Assembly (NCBI RefSeq): GCF_030403775.1 | Contig: NZ_JAQMWQ010000002.1 | Coordinates: 124,001 to 188,000, forward strand | Direction: 5' to 3' | DNA: 64,000 bases | Source: Paenibacillus sp. BSR1-1 | GTDB taxonomy: Bacteria > Bacillota > Bacilli > Bacillales > Cytobacillaceae | In this document: positions 62,306 to 64,000 of the stretch, piece by piece | How positions within the stretch are numbered: position 1 is the stretch's first letter | Layout: every line of letters starts with the position of its first letter | The notes under the pieces: model-generated | What the model saw: the letters and a program-made list of their open reading frames with translations, nothing else | What the model was told of the DNA's origin: nothing | Databases searched by the model: none | Program-made: the position numbers and the translations under genes

Positions 62306-62351
62306 TTGCAGTTATATTCTTTAAACGAAACGGGGGTCAAAGCTCAGAAAA

Positions 62352-62384
62352 AAGAAAAAGCTGAACCAAAATGTTTGGTTCAGC
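62352..62384 (-). terminator. Terminator of the 62-residue protein gene
   Basis: GCTGAACCAAA and TTTGGTTCAGC form an 11-bp stem with loop ATG. On the minus strand a T-rich run follows. Confidence 0.85.
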
Positions 62385-62435
62385 CTGCGGGAAGATCTTA
62401 TTTTCCATTCCCAGCGCCGGTTTTACATTTCGTTT

Positions 62436-62621
62436 TTAAGAGCGCTGGATGTTAGTCGTGGAGAAGTTTTTCACCATTTTTTGCAAGTTTCGGTGCGCCT
62501 CTCTTAATTTAATCGTTTCATCAATGATGTTTTGGAAACCTTCCAAATCTCTATCAGATGCATTCAATAAGGACTTCGGGATTCCTTCGACAATTTGTTG
62601 TAGGGATAATTCCATAGCCAT
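62436..62621 (-). CDS. Small helical protein, unknown function
   Basis: 61 residues from ATG 62621, preceded by GAAAGGTGG; an in-frame start 12 bases upstream overlaps that site. Predicted all-helical: MELSLQQIVEGIPKSLL then DRDLEGFQNIIDETIKLREA and a basic helix to the end. No membrane segment. Family not recognised. Its own terminator lies downstream. Confidence 0.55.
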   Translation of the reverse strand: MAMELSLQQIVEGIPKSLLNASDRDLEGFQNIIDETIKLREAHRNLQKMVKNFSTTNIQRS

Positions 62622-62830
62622 GACAATGACCACCTTTCAACTAATTAATAAGACATCTGATTTGTCTTCCTTAATATTTTTCGATTGTGTTCAGTTTTTC
62701 CTGCCAGCACCTTAGAAAACTTATCTACAAATAGCCCGAGGTTTTTATCAAGATAGTAAAAATCTTTCATAAAACGACACCATTCAATATGTAGTTCTTA
62801 TCATTTGTAGAAAAATATTATTCGCTAATT

Positions 62831-63346
62831 CTATTTTGCTGCTTGATAGTGTTCATAAAACACCTTAAAAAGCCGATCATCTCCGCCGCGATCAGGATGT
62901 AATGCTTTTAGTAGTTTTTTAAACTCTTTCTTTACTAAATCTTTGTCCGCATGGGAGTCTAATCCTAATAATGACTGAAAATTGATAGAAGCAGGTTCTG
63001 AAATAGCATATTCTGCTTGCAGCATTTTTTTCAAAGATCGTACTTTCGCCTGTTCGATACGTAAACTACTTTTTAACTCCTCAATCTCATCCTTCAATTT
63101 CTGGTTTTCTTTGAAGGTCTTTTCCCAATCCTGATAATCAACACCAAATTTTCTGCGATTTTCTTCAATTATTTTTTCTAAAATAAACGCAGCCAAATCA
63201 TTTGGTTTAATCAGGTAGTCAATGTTTAAATTTGTAGTCCGTTTCGCTTTTAGTTTTCCATCGAGGATCCAACGGATAACCATTTGCTCGCTCGTTGTAA
63301 TACCCTCGGAACCTAGTAATTTGGTAACTTCTTTTACATTTAGCAT
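62831..63346 (-). CDS. HTH-coiled-coil-J-domain protein
   Basis: 171 residues. An N-terminal MerR/excisionase-like helix-turn-helix (about 1-55, VIRWILDGKLKAKRT) is followed by a coiled coil (about 75-112, ENQKLKDEIEELKSSL) and a C-terminal J-like domain (about 123-168) with the HPDRGGD loop (HPD about 150-152). J domains stimulate DnaK through HPD. Having it at the C-terminus behind a probable DNA-binding domain differs from DnaJ and CbpA. Function unknown. No neighbour on this strand clarifies it. Confidence 0.72.
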   Translation of the reverse strand: MLNVKEVTKLLGSEGITTSEQMVIRWILDGKLKAKRTTNLNIDYLIKPNDLAAFILEKIIEENRRKFGVDYQDWEKTFKENQKLKDEIEELKSSLRIEQAKVRSLKKMLQAEYAISEPASINFQSLLGLDSHADKDLVKKEFKKLLKALHPDRGGDDRLFKVFYEHYQAAK

Positions 63347-63535
63347 GCCCTCAACTCATATCCCAACATAGTAAAATCTAAATTCAATGTAACATAGATA
63401 AATTTTTCCTAGATTACCATCATGTATTAATTTGATTAAAATTACTTTTCGGAATTTTTACAGCCTGTCTATTTTAATCCTTTGTCCCTATATTTTGAGT
63501 GAAAGGAGAAAAAACAGTCCAAAGGAATCTATTTT

Positions 63536-63561
63536 AATAGTTTCAGAATTGTTAAACTATT
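63536..63561. repeat. Inverted repeat before the intracellular subtilisin gene
   Basis: AATAGTTT and AAACTATT are perfect 8-mers with a 10-base gap, about 48 bases before the protease start. Possible operator, or chance in A+T-rich DNA. Confidence 0.3.
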
Positions 63562-63608
63562 ACTATCATCATGGGTTGGCTTCCATAAAATCTGTTAGGG
63601 GGAATACG

Positions 63609-64000
63609 ATGGAGCGAAAAGTACGCTTGATTCCGTACCAGGTAATGGCAGAGGTTGAAGAAGTAACCGAGGTGCCAAAAGGGGTTGAAATGATTCAGTC
63701 CCCGAAAGTTTGGGAAAAAACAAAAGGCAAGGGCATTACCATTGCAATCTTGGACACAGGTTGTGATCTCACGCATCCGGACTTAAAGGAACGGATTATT
63801 GGCGGATGCAATTTTACGAATGATGATAAAGGGAACAAAACGATTTATAAGGATTACAATGGGCACGGGACACATGTTGCCGGAACCATCGCAGCAACTG
63901 CCAATCAGCAGGGCGTAGTTGGAGTTGCCCCGGAAGCAAATCTATTAATTATAAAAGTTCTTGATAAAAATGGCTCCGGTCAATATGACTGGATTATCAA
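63609..64000 (+). CDS. Intracellular subtilisin-like serine protease, 3' end outside window
   Basis: The first 130 residues are visible, starting at ATG after TTAGGGGGAA. There is no signal peptide. The short propeptide carries the LIPY motif (residues 7-10) known to block the active site in Bacillus intracellular subtilisins. Catalytic Asp49 is in AILDTGCD and His86 in NGHGTHVAGT. The catalytic Ser lies beyond base 64000. Strong resemblance to B. subtilis IspA, a stationary-phase cytoplasmic protease, but the symbol is withheld because several ISP paralogues exist. Confidence 0.9.
   Translation, partial: MERKVRLIPYQVMAEVEEVTEVPKGVEMIQSPKVWEKTKGKGITIAILDTGCDLTHPDLKERIIGGCNFTNDDKGNKTIYKDYNGHGTHVAGTIAATANQQGVVGVAPEANLLIIKVLDKNGSGQYDWII

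Overview
The window looks like chromosomal DNA from a low-GC, endospore-forming Bacillaceae (Bacillus or Neobacillus-like; the genus is inference). Supporting signs are strong GGAGG-type ribosome sites with frequent TTG and GTG starts, a TPP riboswitch driving a Bacillus-style thiamin salvage operon, the spore-associated genes tgl and YheC/YheD, a YrzI small protein, an intracellular subtilisin with the LIPY propeptide motif, and a Bacillus-type gas-vesicle cluster. No rRNA, tRNA, CRISPR array, prophage or intact insertion sequence is visible.

Layout. 1-10.5 kb: a copper region with a 5'-truncated multicopper oxidase, a decayed copC, a giant three-repeat (six-cupredoxin) multicopper oxidase, a secreted PKD-like protein, a small secreted protein, and an ECF sigma/anti-sigma pair read towards them. 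10.6-19.3 kb: housekeeping and transport genes (UMF1-type MFS, nucleotide-pyrophosphatase-like phosphodiesterase, HSL-type esterase, ATP-grasp protein, APC permease, hotdog thioesterase, secreted glycoside-hydrolase-like protein). 19.5-25.2 kb: an AraC-type pseudo-response regulator followed by hutU-hutI-hutG (histidine catabolism without hutH or hutP nearby). 25.3-27.1 kb: YheC/YheD and a YciI-like protein. 27.4-31.4 kb: gas-vesicle operon gvpA-N-F-G-L-S-K-J. 31.5-34.9 kb: small unknown proteins, a spermidine-synthase-like protein, a TatD-type hydrolase and a glutaredoxin. 35.0-42.5 kb: TPP riboswitch plus thiM-thiD-thiE-thiW-ylmB-tenA-thiZ-thiX-thiY. 42.5-47.9 kb: VOC protein, transglutaminase, MFS and MATE transporters, and a His/Gly/Tyr repeat protein. 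48.1-58.7 kb: tripartite tricarboxylate transporter tctCBA, an ArsB-like permease, a triple Sm-like-repeat protein, a DMT exporter, an argininosuccinate-lyase-like enzyme, and a CitA/DcuS-type sensor with its regulator. 58.9-64 kb: a small-peptide locus, HAD hydrolase, ECF sigma plus ClpP paralogue, small proteins, a 21-bp periodic repeat array, a J-domain protein, and the start of an intracellular subtilisin.

Working together. The thiamin operon is a complete salvage module: ThiXYZ imports pyrimidine breakdown products, YlmB and TenA convert them to HMP, ThiD phosphorylates HMP, ThiW and ThiM supply thiazole phosphate, and ThiE joins the halves. The tct genes, the lyase and the two-component system suggest use of a carboxylate or amino-carboxylate, possibly under CcpA control through a cre-like site before tctC.

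Most notable observations: (1) the 1481-residue oxidase keeps exactly one full set of copper ligands, split between the second half of repeat 1 and the first half of repeat 2, like a covalently fused two-domain-oxidase trimer; (2) matching AACC-N16-CGTT promoters lie before the ECF sigma gene and the small secreted protein gene; (3) a dispersed hairpin repeat built on GGTGTCAGGCACC occurs four times at gene ends; (4) a receiver domain has Glu at the phospho-acceptor position; (5) a 21-bp periodic ATTCTACAA array lies at 62.1-62.3 kb.
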